From Nonomuraea montanisoli (lineage in GTDB: Bacteria > Actinomycetota > Actinomycetes > Streptosporangiales > Streptosporangiaceae), in contig NZ_JABWGN010000008.1 in assembly GCF_013363975.1 (NCBI RefSeq), positions 1-64,000 on the forward strand: a stretch of 64,000 nucleotides of DNA, in the 5' to 3' direction. This document shows, in pieces, positions 42,103 through 50,797 of the stretch. The notes beneath the pieces were generated by a model. That model saw nothing but the letters and a program-made list of their open reading frames with translations. It did not search any database and was not told the origin of the DNA. Position 1 is the stretch's first letter; each line of letters begins with the position of its first letter. Position numbers and translations under genes: made by a program.

Positions 42103-43359
42103 TCAGGAGTGCGGGCGCTCGTCCACGACCTGCACGAGCTTGCCCGTGCGCGGATGGGTGGCCAGCTCGGACGGCCGCACCCACTCGATGATCAGCGGAT
42201 GGACGAACCCCTGCTCCACGCAGTCGGGGTAGAGCGGCCGGGCCGCGTACACGGCCTCGACCAGCCGCTCGGTCAGCTCGGCCGGCGGCTCCCCGGCGCA
42301 GGCCAGGCGGAGCACGAGGCCGTCCTTGCCGTCCCAGCGGCGCTCGACCATCTGCATCCCCGTCATCGCCCCGCCCGGGTCGGCGGCGGCGAGCGCGGCG
42401 CGGACGTCCTCGTACGCCATGGCCACGTTGGCCACCCTGGCGCCCTCGACGGTCCGGCCGACCAGGCGGAAGCGGCTGCACCCGGCGTCCACCCACTCGG
42501 CCAGGTCGCCCACCGGGTAGCGGATGATCGGCATGAGCGTGCGGAACAGGTTCGTGACGACCACGCGGCCGCGCACGCCCGGCTCGGTGATCGGCTCGCC
42601 GGTCACCTCGTCGACGAGCTCGACCACGGTGCGCTCGGGGAACGCCTCGTGCACCCGCACGTCGTCGCCCGGCACCGGGCCGCCGACCAGGCCGGCGTCC
42701 ACCGTGGCGTACCCGAGCGACGCGATCGCCGCCCCCGGGAAGGCCTTGGCCAGGCGCGGGCGCAGGTCGTCGAAGAGCAGGTCGCCGGCGAACAGCAGCA
42801 GCTCCACCGAACGCGCGTCCACCCCCTTGGCGAGCACCGCCTCGGCCACCCCGCCGAGCTTCATCGGGGTGCCCGCCAGCACGTTGACGCCGAAGCCGGC
42901 GATCAGGTCGGCGACGTCCTCGTCCGGCGTGTGGCCGGCGACCGGCAGCCGCACGTTCTCCACCGGCGCGTTGTGCAGGGCGGCCTCGATGTAGAGGAAG
43001 CCGCCGTACAGGTGCCCGGCGAAGAACAGGTTCGCCACCCGGTGTCCGGGCCGGAGCCCGGCCCGGACCATGCCCGCGCCGAACGCGGAGGTGGAGTCGA
43101 AGTGCTCGGTACGGGTCCACGGCGAGACCTTCGGCGCGCCGGTGGTGCCGCCGGAGGTGTACACGCCGGCGTCGGTCAGCGGGCCGGTCAGCAGCCGGTT
43201 GTCCGGCCAGACGTTGGCCGCCCAGAAGGCCGCCTGGTCGATGATCGGGAGCTGGGCGAGGTCCGCGACGCCCTCGGGCACGTCACGGTAGAGCTCGGCG
43301 TAGAAGGGCGAGTTGCGCCGGGCGAAGTCGATCAGGTCACGCAGGGGTCTGGCGGGCAT
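42103..43359 (-). CDS. PaaK/CapK-like adenylate-forming enzyme (first)
   Basis: 418 residues, ATG with AAGGAG upstream. The PaaK-like N terminus (DLIDFARRNSPFYAELYRDV, LPIIDQAAFWAAN), P-loop YTSGGTTGAPKV, and adenylate-binding segment IRYPVGDLAEWVD are visible. Phenylacetate-CoA ligases activate aryl acids with ATP; distant relatives in biosynthetic clusters activate other acids. It is last in the operon, 28 bases after NarK. It is only distantly similar to the second PaaK-like protein of the operon, so the two probably have different substrates. Confidence 0.82.
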   Translation of the reverse strand: MPARPLRDLIDFARRNSPFYAELYRDVPEGVADLAQLPIIDQAAFWAANVWPDNRLLTGPLTDAGVYTSGGTTGAPKVSPWTRTEHFDSTSAFGAGMVRAGLRPGHRVANLFFAGHLYGGFLYIEAALHNAPVENVRLPVAGHTPDEDVADLIAGFGVNVLAGTPMKLGGVAEAVLAKGVDARSVELLLFAGDLLFDDLRPRLAKAFPGAAIASLGYATVDAGLVGGPVPGDDVRVHEAFPERTVVELVDEVTGEPITEPGVRGRVVVTNLFRTLMPIIRYPVGDLAEWVDAGCSRFRLVGRTVEGARVANVAMAYEDVRAALAAADPGGAMTGMQMVERRWDGKDGLVLRLACAGEPPAELTERLVEAVYAARPLYPDCVEQGFVHPLIIEWVRPSELATHPRTGKLVQVVDERPHS

Positions 43360-43387
43360 CCGGTTCTCCTTGCTGCGGATTCGGGGG

Positions 43388-44677
43388 TCAGATGCGGCTG
43401 TGGGCGAGGCTGGGGATCCGGGCCGCCAGCACCTGGCGGCGGTAGAACCACCAGTTGGTGGCCAGGAAGACCGCGTAGCCGCCGAGGAACGCGTACAGCG
43501 CCACGGCGACCGAACCCGTCCGGCTGATCGACATCGCGAAGCTGCGCGGGATGAGGAAGCCGCCGAAGGCGCCGACGGCGGAGGCGATGCCGATGCACGC
43601 CGCGGCCTCCCGCCGGGCGTTCTCCGGGGCGCTGCGGGCGGCGAAGATGGCGGGGATCATCCGGTACGTGGACCCGTTGCCCGTCCCCGAGGCGACGAAC
43701 AGCAGGAGGAACGCCCCCAGGAAGACCGGGAACGCGTGCCACCGGAGCCCCGCCAGCGCGCCCGCCACGCCCGCGGCCATGGCCACGAACGACCACGCGG
43801 TCACCCTGGCTCCGCCGTACCTGTCCGACAGCCAGCCGCCGACCGGACGCGCCAGCGAGCCCACGAGGGGACCCAGGAAGGCGACGTACGGCGCGGCCGA
43901 GCCCGCGAAGGCCGTCCTGACCACCAGCGGGAAAGCCGCCGAGTACCCGATGAACGAGCCGAAGGTGCCGATGTAGAGGAAGGACATCACCCAGGTGTGC
44001 TTCCGCTTCAGGGCGCGCGCCTGGCTGGCGAAGTCGGCCCTGGCCACCGCGAGGTTGTCCATGAAGAAGTACGCGCACAAGGCCGCGGCGGCGATGAGCG
44101 GGACCCACACGAGACCGGCGTGGGCGAGGGCGGCCGCGGCCGTCAGCGGGACCACGAGCTGGACGACCGCCACGCCCAGGTTGCCGCCCGCCGCGTTGAC
44201 GCCCAGCGCGAAACCCTTGCGCCGCTCCGGGTAGAAGTAGGAGATGTTGGCCATGGAGGAGGCGAAGTTGCCGCCGCCCAGCCCGGCCGTCGCCGCGGCC
44301 AGCAGGAACAGCCCGTACGGCGTGGCCGGGTCGGCGGCGAGCACGGCGAGCAGCCCGACCGGCAGGAGCAGCAGCAGCGCGCTGGCCACCGTCCAGTTGC
44401 GCCCGCCGAAGGCCGAGACCGCGAAGGTGTAGGGCAGGCGCAGCGTGGCGCCGACCAGGTTCGGCACGGCCACCAGCCAGAAGAGCTGGTCGACGGTGAA
44501 CGGGAAGCCCGCCTTCGGCAGGAGCACGACCACCGCGCTCCACAGCAGCCACACCGCGAAACCGAGGTGCTCCACGAAGATGGAGAAGACCAGGTTACGG
44601 GTGGCGACGCGGCGCCCGGTCGCCGCCCAGAAGCCGGGGTCCTCGGGGTCCCAGCGGTGGATCCAGCGTCCGCTCAT
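43388..44677 (-). CDS. narK: NarK-family nitrate/nitrite MFS transporter
   Basis: 429 residues, 12 TM. The family signatures are unmistakable: WDPEDPGFWAATGRRVATRN, AVPNLVGATLRLPYTFAVSA (with the TM2 Arg), GLGGGNFASSMANISYFYPE and RRKGFALGVNAAGGNLGVAV. A second Arg lies in VGSLARPVGGWLSDRYG. These correspond to the nitrate signature and the anion-binding arginines of NarK. No nitrate or nitrite reductase gene is in the window, and a NarK inside a biosynthetic operon is unusual. It may supply nitrate/nitrite to the pathway or export a product. Confidence 0.88.
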   Translation of the reverse strand: MSGRWIHRWDPEDPGFWAATGRRVATRNLVFSIFVEHLGFAVWLLWSAVVVLLPKAGFPFTVDQLFWLVAVPNLVGATLRLPYTFAVSAFGGRNWTVASALLLLLPVGLLAVLAADPATPYGLFLLAAATAGLGGGNFASSMANISYFYPERRKGFALGVNAAGGNLGVAVVQLVVPLTAAAALAHAGLVWVPLIAAAALCAYFFMDNLAVARADFASQARALKRKHTWVMSFLYIGTFGSFIGYSAAFPLVVRTAFAGSAAPYVAFLGPLVGSLARPVGGWLSDRYGGARVTAWSFVAMAAGVAGALAGLRWHAFPVFLGAFLLLFVASGTGNGSTYRMIPAIFAARSAPENARREAAACIGIASAVGAFGGFLIPRSFAMSISRTGSVAVALYAFLGGYAVFLATNWWFYRRQVLAARIPSLAHSRI

Positions 44678-44693
44678 CGATGTGTCCCTTCAT

Positions 44694-45080
44694 TCATGAC
44701 GGCCTGCCGGAGACCGCGACGCTCTGGCCGCGGAACTCGGCGACGACCTCGCCGCCGGGACGGCGCACGGTGACGTCGTAGACGCCGTGCCTGCCGTAGC
44801 GGACCCGCTCCTCCGCCTCGGCCAGCAGGTCCTCTCCCGGCGCCGCCGGTCGGACGAAGGTCACCTGGGCGCTGTGCGCGAGGGTGACCGGGCCGCGGCT
44901 GTTGCAGGCGTAGGCGAAGGCGGCGTCGGCGAGCAGGAACACGTAGCCGCCGTGGGCGACGCCGTGCAGGTTGACCATGGCGTCGGTGATCCGCATGCGC
45001 AGCCGGGCCCGTCCGGGGCCGAGGTCCTCCAGCGTGATGCCGAGCGCCCGGCAGGCCGGATCCTCGGTGGGGCGGCTCAC
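44694..45080 (-). CDS. PaaI-type hotdog thioesterase
   Basis: 128 residues, GTG start overlapping the SDR stop. The PaaI-type motif VNLHGVAHGGYVFLLADAAF (with the His-Gly-Gly and Asp) is clear, followed by TLAHSAQVTFVRPAAPGEDL. These enzymes hydrolyse acyl-CoA thioesters, for example of aryl or hydroxyphenylacetyl groups. In this operon it may release a CoA- or carrier-bound intermediate, or clear wrong products. Confidence 0.85.
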   Translation of the reverse strand: MSRPTEDPACRALGITLEDLGPGRARLRMRITDAMVNLHGVAHGGYVFLLADAAFAYACNSRGPVTLAHSAQVTFVRPAAPGEDLLAEAEERVRYGRHGVYDVTVRRPGGEVVAEFRGQSVAVSGRPS

Positions 45081-45928
45081 GCGGGGGCCCCGATCCAGGT
45101 GCGGGCCAGGGCGCGCACGGCCGAGCCGTCGCCGTCGGCGAGCTTGGCCGCCAGGTAGCCGGACACCCAGGCGCTGGTGGGGATGCGGAAGGGCGGGTCC
45201 TCGGTGGTCAGCGCGTCGACGACCACCTCGGCCACCTCCCACTTGGACTGGCCGGCCCTCTCCCAGCCCGCGCCGCGCACCCAGTCGATGTAGTCGGCGA
45301 AGGTCCCGGCGTAGGGGCCGGAGGCGGCCTGAATGGTCTTCCGGTTGATGTCCGGAAAAATCCCGAACCGGGTGTCGGAGACGAAACCGGGCACGACCAC
45401 CGACACCGTCACCCCCTGCGAAGCCGCGACCGGGGCCAGGCTCTCCATGAACCCCTCGACCGCGAACTTCGCCGCCGCGTACGCCTCGTTGAACGGCTGG
45501 CCCACGACGCCGTGCACGCTGCCGAGGCTCACCAGCCGCCCGCCCGAGGTCCGCAGCAGCGGCATCGCCACCCGGCTGACGGCGATCACCCCGAAGAAGT
45601 TGACCTCCAGGTTGGCCCGCAGGGCCTCCAGGGTGGACATCTCCATCGTGGGGTCGAAGTTGGACACGCCCGCGTTGTTGACCAGCGCGTCCAGCCGCCC
45701 GTAGTCCTCCCGCACCCCGCGCAGGCAGGACTCCGCCGACCCGGCGTCGGTGACGTCGAGCCGCCGGACGTCCACCTCGACCCCCGCCTTCGCGGCGGCC
45801 TCCAGCAGCTCGCCGGCCCGGTCCGGGTCGCGCATGGTCGCCACCGTGGCGAACCCGGCCCGCGCCGCGGTGACCGCGGTCGCCAGCCCGATGCCCGACG
45901 AGGTACCCGTGATCAGCACCGTCCTCAT
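45077..45928 (-). CDS. Short-chain dehydrogenase/reductase
   Basis: 283 residues. NAD(P) motif TGTSSGIGLATAV, NNAG motif (LVNNAGVSNFDP), catalytic Ser (VSLGSVHGVVG) and YxxxK (EAYAAAKFAVEG) are all present, so it is a classical SDR. The extended C-terminal part (about 200-283) is typical of larger SDRs. It reduces or oxidises an unknown intermediate of the cluster. A 19-bp duplication (gcgctcccgttcatggcgt type) lies just upstream of its start, at about 45926-45970. Confidence 0.88.
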   Translation of the reverse strand: MRTVLITGTSSGIGLATAVTAARAGFATVATMRDPDRAGELLEAAAKAGVEVDVRRLDVTDAGSAESCLRGVREDYGRLDALVNNAGVSNFDPTMEMSTLEALRANLEVNFFGVIAVSRVAMPLLRTSGGRLVSLGSVHGVVGQPFNEAYAAAKFAVEGFMESLAPVAASQGVTVSVVVPGFVSDTRFGIFPDINRKTIQAASGPYAGTFADYIDWVRGAGWERAGQSKWEVAEVVVDALTTEDPPFRIPTSAWVSGYLAAKLADGDGSAVRALARTWIGAPA

Positions 45929-45979
45929 GACGCGCTCCCGTTCATGGCGTGCTCCCGTTCATGGCGTGCTTCGGGCGGC

Positions 45980-47248
45980 TCATGAGGCGCTCCCCGCCAG
46001 CTCGCCCTCCTGCTCCGCCCGGTCGAGCAGCGGCTGGATGCCCAGCGCGGGCAGGAACGACAGCGCCGCGAGCAGCGTCCCGCCCGCCATGACGACCCGG
46101 GCGGCGTCGAGCACCCCCAGACCGGGCGTGAGCAGCGTGACCGCCGAGCCGCCCACCAGGGCGGCCAGCGGGATCACGCCCCACGTCGCGGTCCGGAAGG
46201 CGGCGTGCATCACGCCCTGGTTCTCCGCCGGCATCCGCGACTGGCGGATGGGCGCGCTGCAGACGTTGATGCAGGACATGAAGAAGCCGTAGCAGCCGAT
46301 CGTCACGCCGATCACGACGGGCGGCGGCAGCGCCGGGGCGGCCAGCACGCCCAGGCCCACCAGGCAGTGCAGCAGCAGCGCCCACGCCATGGTGCGGCCC
46401 AGCCCCAGCCGGGCGCTGATCCTGGGGGCCGCGAGGGCGCCCAGCACGGCTCCCACGGCCGCCGCCGACATCGCGGCGCCGTACGCGGCGACCTGGACGC
46501 CCAGCCCCTGGTAGGCCAGGACGGGCAGGACGGTGACGAAGATCGGGCCGCCCGAGTTCAGCGTCACGGCGGCCACGACCACCCGGCGCAGGACCGGATC
46601 GGCCCAGTTCAGCCGGAACCCCAGCGCCAGCCGCGACCGGACCGAGCCCTGGTGGACCGTCGCGGTGCCCCACGGGCGCATGGAGGTGAAGCAGGCGGCC
46701 GAGACCAGGTAGGTGGCCGCGTCGACGAGCAGGGCCGCCGCGCCGAGCGCGTGGTAGAGCCCCGCGGCGATCGACGGCCCGGCCACCTCCGACACCGTCC
46801 GGCTGCCCTCCAGCCTGGAGTAGGCGTGGACCAGCCGGTCCTGCGGCACGGTGGCGGGCACGGCGACGAGGTAGCCGACGTTGAAGAAGATCGTCGCCCC
46901 GCTGACCAGCGCCACGCAGGCGAACAGCAGCGGCGTGGTCAGCACGCCCGCCCAGTAGGCGATCGGGACGGCCGCGATCGCCGCCAGCCGCACGAGATCG
47001 CAGGCCAGCATGGTGACGCGCTTGTTCCACCGGTCCACCAGGACCCCGGCGATCGGCCCGAGCAGCGGAATGCCCAGATACTGCGCCATGGACACCACGC
47101 CCACCTCGAACGGCGACGCGTCCAACGCGAAGATCATCAGTGTCGGCACCACGAACACGGTGATCCGGTCGCCGACGAGGCTCACCGTCTGGCCGGCCCA
47201 GAAGAGCGTGAACTCCCGCCCCAGGGATCCGGGCAGCCGGAGCCTCAC
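45980..47248 (-). CDS. MFS exporter (DHA3/MefA-like)
   Basis: 422 residues, 12 TM expected, GTG start overlapping the PaaK-2 stop. DHA3-type features include FTLFWAGQTVSLVGDRITVF, MAQYLGIPLLGPIAGVLVDR and WNKRVTMLACDLVRL. These exporters expel macrolides, siderophores and other products, so it is the best candidate for exporting the cluster product and giving self-resistance. The C terminus is slightly acidic and ends before the SDR gene by 51 bases. Confidence 0.88.
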   Translation of the reverse strand: MRLRLPGSLGREFTLFWAGQTVSLVGDRITVFVVPTLMIFALDASPFEVGVVSMAQYLGIPLLGPIAGVLVDRWNKRVTMLACDLVRLAAIAAVPIAYWAGVLTTPLLFACVALVSGATIFFNVGYLVAVPATVPQDRLVHAYSRLEGSRTVSEVAGPSIAAGLYHALGAAALLVDAATYLVSAACFTSMRPWGTATVHQGSVRSRLALGFRLNWADPVLRRVVVAAVTLNSGGPIFVTVLPVLAYQGLGVQVAAYGAAMSAAAVGAVLGALAAPRISARLGLGRTMAWALLLHCLVGLGVLAAPALPPPVVIGVTIGCYGFFMSCINVCSAPIRQSRMPAENQGVMHAAFRTATWGVIPLAALVGGSAVTLLTPGLGVLDAARVVMAGGTLLAALSFLPALGIQPLLDRAEQEGELAGSAS

Positions 47249-48462
47249 GACGCCTCCCTGACCACGAAACTCGCGGTCTTGCCGGTGCGCTCGTTGCTGA
47301 CCAGCGCGTCGACGACCCGTACCCGGAAGGACTCCGGGTCGTGCTGGAAGGCCGTGCTGAGGGTGAAGGTCGCGGCCATCAGGTCGCGCCGCAGCCGCTC
47401 CGCCAGGCCGGGAGGCGCGTCGCCGCCGGCGAGCAGCAGCACCTCGACGGTGGCGACCCGGCCGCGCTGCTCGGTGACGACGATCTGCGCCCGCGAGACG
47501 CCGGCCTCCCGCTCGGCCTGCGCCACGATGTCGTCGACGTGCAGGCCGAGGCCGCGCACCTGCACCACGGAGTCGCGCCGGCCGAGGATCCGCAGCGCCC
47601 TGCCCTCGGCCCCGCACGGGCAGGCGACGAACCGGCCGGCGTCCCCGGTCCGGTAGCGCAGCACGGGGTTGAGCATGTCCGGGTTGAGGGTGGTGAAGTC
47701 CAGCAGCTCGTCCTCGCCCACGTGCACGAGCTGCTCGGGCAGCGGGTGGAACACGTCGGCCGGGCAGTCCGGCGTGTTCGTGCCCGCCACCCAGGTCTCG
47801 GTGCTGCCGAACATGCCCCACCGGCGCGCGTCCGGCGCGACCACGGCCATGTCCTCGTCGAGCTGCGGATGCCACGCCTCGCCCAGCCAGAGCACCTTGC
47901 GCAGGCTCGGGAGGCGGACCCCGGTGGCGCGGGCGTGGGCGAACCACAGCCGCAGCACGCTGGGCGTGCCCCCGAACGCGGTCACGCCCCGGGCCGCGAG
48001 GAACGACAGCCAGTCGCCGTACTCGTCCCTGGTGACCGAGCCGAGCGCGATGACCTCGCAGCCGGACAGGTCGGCGAACGCGGCGGCCAGGAAATGGGCG
48101 CCCCACATGCGGCCGGCGCCCCAGCCGTTGACGAAGACGTCGTCGCGGTCCAGCGGCCGCCACTGGGCGTGCACGCCGGTCATGTAGAAACCGGTGGGGG
48201 CGTGGCCCACCTTGGGCGCGCCGGTGCTGCCGCCGCTCTGGAACAGCCAGGTGGCGCCGCGCTCGGCCCGGGGCCGCAGATGCGCGAGGGCCACGTTCAG
48301 CTCGTCCTTGACCAGCGCCGGCAGCGCGGCCACGTCCCGCAGCGAGAGGATCTTGTCGTGGCCGGCGTAGCGGAGGGCGAGCGCGGGGACGGTCTTCAGG
48401 CGCTCCAGCGTGCGCTGCGGAACGCGCAGGTCGGGGTCGTGGGACAGCGAGAAGTCGGTCAT
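47245..48462 (-). CDS. PaaK/CapK-like adenylate-forming enzyme (second)
   Basis: 405 residues from ATG 48460-48462 (GGAGAGATC upstream). It has a PaaK-type P-loop (FQSGGSTGAPKVGHAPTGFY), a CPCG segment (ACPCGAEGRALRILGRRDSV, also seen in PaaK enzymes) and a C-terminal lid (VQVRGLGLHVDDIVAQAERE). The MWGAHFLAAAFADLSGC stretch and GMFGSTETWVAGTN are in the expected acid-binding positions. It activates an unknown acid. It is coupled to the ATP-grasp gene upstream and the MFS gene downstream. Confidence 0.82.
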   Translation of the reverse strand: MTDFSLSHDPDLRVPQRTLERLKTVPALALRYAGHDKILSLRDVAALPALVKDELNVALAHLRPRAERGATWLFQSGGSTGAPKVGHAPTGFYMTGVHAQWRPLDRDDVFVNGWGAGRMWGAHFLAAAFADLSGCEVIALGSVTRDEYGDWLSFLAARGVTAFGGTPSVLRLWFAHARATGVRLPSLRKVLWLGEAWHPQLDEDMAVVAPDARRWGMFGSTETWVAGTNTPDCPADVFHPLPEQLVHVGEDELLDFTTLNPDMLNPVLRYRTGDAGRFVACPCGAEGRALRILGRRDSVVQVRGLGLHVDDIVAQAEREAGVSRAQIVVTEQRGRVATVEVLLLAGGDAPPGLAERLRRDLMAATFTLSTAFQHDPESFRVRVVDALVSNERTGKTASFVVREAS

Positions 48463-49433
48463 GATCTCTCCAGCCATCGGGTGTGGGCGTCGCGGTAGGC
48501 GGTCCAGCGGGCGCGGGTGACGTCGCGCTGGAGGGCGCGGGCGGGGTCACCCCAGTCCGGCGCGATCACGCCGTCGGGCTCCAGCTCGGAGAACCAGAAC
48601 CGCTCCCCGTCGAAGAGGAAGTCGACGCAGAAGAACGGGATGGGCAGCCTGGCCGCGAAGTACGCGGTGGCCGCGGCCAGCTCGGCCGGGACCTCCGGGA
48701 ACTCCATCGCGCCGCCCCTGCTGGCGTTGGCCACCGGCGAGCCGGGCTGCGGGATCCGTTTCATGACGGCGTACGGCTCGCCGTCCACGACGTAGACGCG
48801 GTAGTCGACCGTGCCGTCACCCAGGTAGGGCTGGATCACCAGCGCGGTGTCGCCGCCCTGCGCCAGGCTGGCCAGGCCGCGGATCTCCTCGGCGTCGCGC
48901 GCCAGGTTCACCCCGCCACCGCCGCACCACCCGGACGGCTTGACGATGACCGGGTACGTCAGCTCGCCCAGCGCCGCCTCGTACAGGTACTTGCCGGTGT
49001 CCCGGCCGGTGCCGATCCGCACGGTCGGGACGGGCGGCACGGGGGAGTCGCGCAGGTACAGCACCGTGGCCAGCTTGTCGTTGGCGATCGGCGACAGCCA
49101 GGCGGGGAACGGCAGGTAGAAGCCGGCCTGCTCCAGCACGGCGTAGAGCGCGTACTGGTTGAAGACGTCCATCGACTGGTACGGCAGGGAGTACAGGGCG
49201 GTGATGAACAGCGTGTCCTCGGGGGTGACCCGCTCCTGGTCCACGTAGACGCGCGGCTTGCCCGTGTCGAGGCCGTCGACCGTCACCGCGTCGGGCGCGT
49301 GCCGGCACCAGGTCAGGCCGAGCTCCTCGGCCACGTCGGCGTACATGTCCCAGAAGAAGGGGTGCCACATCGCCTGGGCCCGCGTCGACTCCCGGTCCGG
49401 GAAGATCCAGCACATGCGGCGCAGCGAGCTCAT
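48459..49433 (-). CDS. ATP-grasp (RimK-like) ligase
   Basis: 324 residues, ATG overlapping the KamA stop. The glutathione-synthase/RimK-like ATP-grasp fold is supported by PIANDKLATVLYLRD, TYPVIVKPSGWCGGGGVNLA (ATP lid region), ALVIQPYLGDGTVDYRVYVV, ASRGGAMEFPEV and FCVDFLFDGERFWFSELEPD (metal-binding acids). Such enzymes join a carboxylate, via acyl phosphate, to an amine. Its likely role is to form an amide between cluster building blocks. Confidence 0.82.
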   Translation of the reverse strand: MSSLRRMCWIFPDRESTRAQAMWHPFFWDMYADVAEELGLTWCRHAPDAVTVDGLDTGKPRVYVDQERVTPEDTLFITALYSLPYQSMDVFNQYALYAVLEQAGFYLPFPAWLSPIANDKLATVLYLRDSPVPPVPTVRIGTGRDTGKYLYEAALGELTYPVIVKPSGWCGGGGVNLARDAEEIRGLASLAQGGDTALVIQPYLGDGTVDYRVYVVDGEPYAVMKRIPQPGSPVANASRGGAMEFPEVPAELAAATAYFAARLPIPFFCVDFLFDGERFWFSELEPDGVIAPDWGDPARALQRDVTRARWTAYRDAHTRWLERS

Positions 49434-50797
49434 GGTTGTCCTTTCCACCAGAGGCGGCCCGGCTCGGGGAGCGTGTCGATCGGGTCGTAGAAGGGGAACC
49501 GGCGGTCCGGGCCGGGCGGCTCGCCCAGGCCGATGCCGTGGTTCGAGGTCCAGTAGGAGATGCCGCGCGCGCGGTCGTACTCGGCCACCTGGTGCACCCA
49601 CCGCTTGCCGACGTACGGCACGTCGCACACGACCCGCGGCGTCGCGTACCCCGGCAGGTAGCCCATGATCGCCTCCTGCAGCCGCTGGCCCTGGTGGAGC
49701 GGGATCCGCCAGTGCTCGGCGTTGGGGATCATGTCGCAGAGGTAGAAGTAGTACGGCAGGATGCCGGCCTCCCCCTGCAGGGCGAAGCACAGGTCGAGCA
49801 GGTCGGCCGCGGTCGTGTTGACCCCGCGCAGCAGCACGCCCTGGTTGCGCACGTCCCGCACCCCGGCCTCGAACAGCGCCCGGGCCGCCTCCGCCACCAG
49901 CGGCGTGACCGACTGGACGTGGTTGGCGTGGGTGTGCACGGCGAGGTTCACCCCGCGCAGGCGGGCGAGCCGGGCCACCCGGCCCATCCCGTCGACGACG
50001 CGCGGCTGGAGCCAGTGCTGCGGCAGCCCGACCAGGGCCTTGGTCGCCAGGCGGACGTCGCGCACCGACTCCAGGTCCAGCAGGCGCAGCAGGAACGACT
50101 CCAGCCGCGGCCAGGGCACGTTCGCCACGTCGCCGCCGGAGACCACCACGTCGCGCACCTGGGGGGTGCGCTTGAGGTAGTCCAGCATCAGCTCCTCCCG
50201 GTCCACCGGCTTGAGCGTCAGCCGCGCCTTGGTGACCTGCGGGGTGGAGGAGCCGACCAGGTCCATCCGGGTGCAGTGCCCGCAGTACTGCGGGCAGGTG
50301 GACAGCAGCTCGGCCAGCACCTTGGTCGGGTACCGGTGCGTCAGCCCCTCCACCGCCCACATCTCGGCCTCGTGCAGGGAGTCGCGCCGCGCCCGGGGGT
50401 GGCTGGGCCACTCGGGCTGCCGGTCCGAGGCCACCGGCAGCAGGTACCGGCGGACCGGGTCGGCCAGGAACGCCTCGGTGAAGGCGGCCGGCTCCGGCGG
50501 GGCGGCGGGCGCCATCACGTTCAGCAGTTGCGGGGTGACCAGCATGGACATGGTCGCGAAGCGCTCCGCGTCGGCCTGGAGGTCGGCGTAGAAGGACTCC
50601 TGGAGCAGGTCGCCGGCCACCGCGCGGAGCTGGCCGGCGTTCTTCACGCAGTGGGCGCGCTGCCACTGGGCGTCGCGCCACTGCGCCTCGGTGACGCCGC
50701 GCCAGCCCGGCAGGCGCCGCCAGTCCGGCTCGACGAGCGGGCGGCGCGCGTACCTGTAGAGCGGGCCGGCCGCGCCGGCAGGCGTCGGGTGGCTCAT
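49430..50797 (-). CDS. KamA-family radical SAM aminomutase (lysine 2,3-aminomutase-like)
   Basis: 455 residues. The radical SAM cluster motif is C168-x3-C172-x2-C175, followed by TR (Arg177), the position that binds the substrate carboxylate in lysine 2,3-aminomutase. The C-terminal half has YLCDMIPNAEHWRIPLHQG (Asp355) and VVCDVPYVGKRW (Asp392, Lys398). These align with the two Asp that bind the lysine side-chain amine and the PLP-binding Lys of the clostridial enzyme, though the loop before Lys is one residue shorter. It probably converts L-lysine to a beta-lysine for the cluster. Confidence 0.82.
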   Translation of the reverse strand: MSHPTPAGAAGPLYRYARRPLVEPDWRRLPGWRGVTEAQWRDAQWQRAHCVKNAGQLRAVAGDLLQESFYADLQADAERFATMSMLVTPQLLNVMAPAAPPEPAAFTEAFLADPVRRYLLPVASDRQPEWPSHPRARRDSLHEAEMWAVEGLTHRYPTKVLAELLSTCPQYCGHCTRMDLVGSSTPQVTKARLTLKPVDREELMLDYLKRTPQVRDVVVSGGDVANVPWPRLESFLLRLLDLESVRDVRLATKALVGLPQHWLQPRVVDGMGRVARLARLRGVNLAVHTHANHVQSVTPLVAEAARALFEAGVRDVRNQGVLLRGVNTTAADLLDLCFALQGEAGILPYYFYLCDMIPNAEHWRIPLHQGQRLQEAIMGYLPGYATPRVVCDVPYVGKRWVHQVAEYDRARGISYWTSNHGIGLGEPPGPDRRFPFYDPIDTLPEPGRLWWKGQP

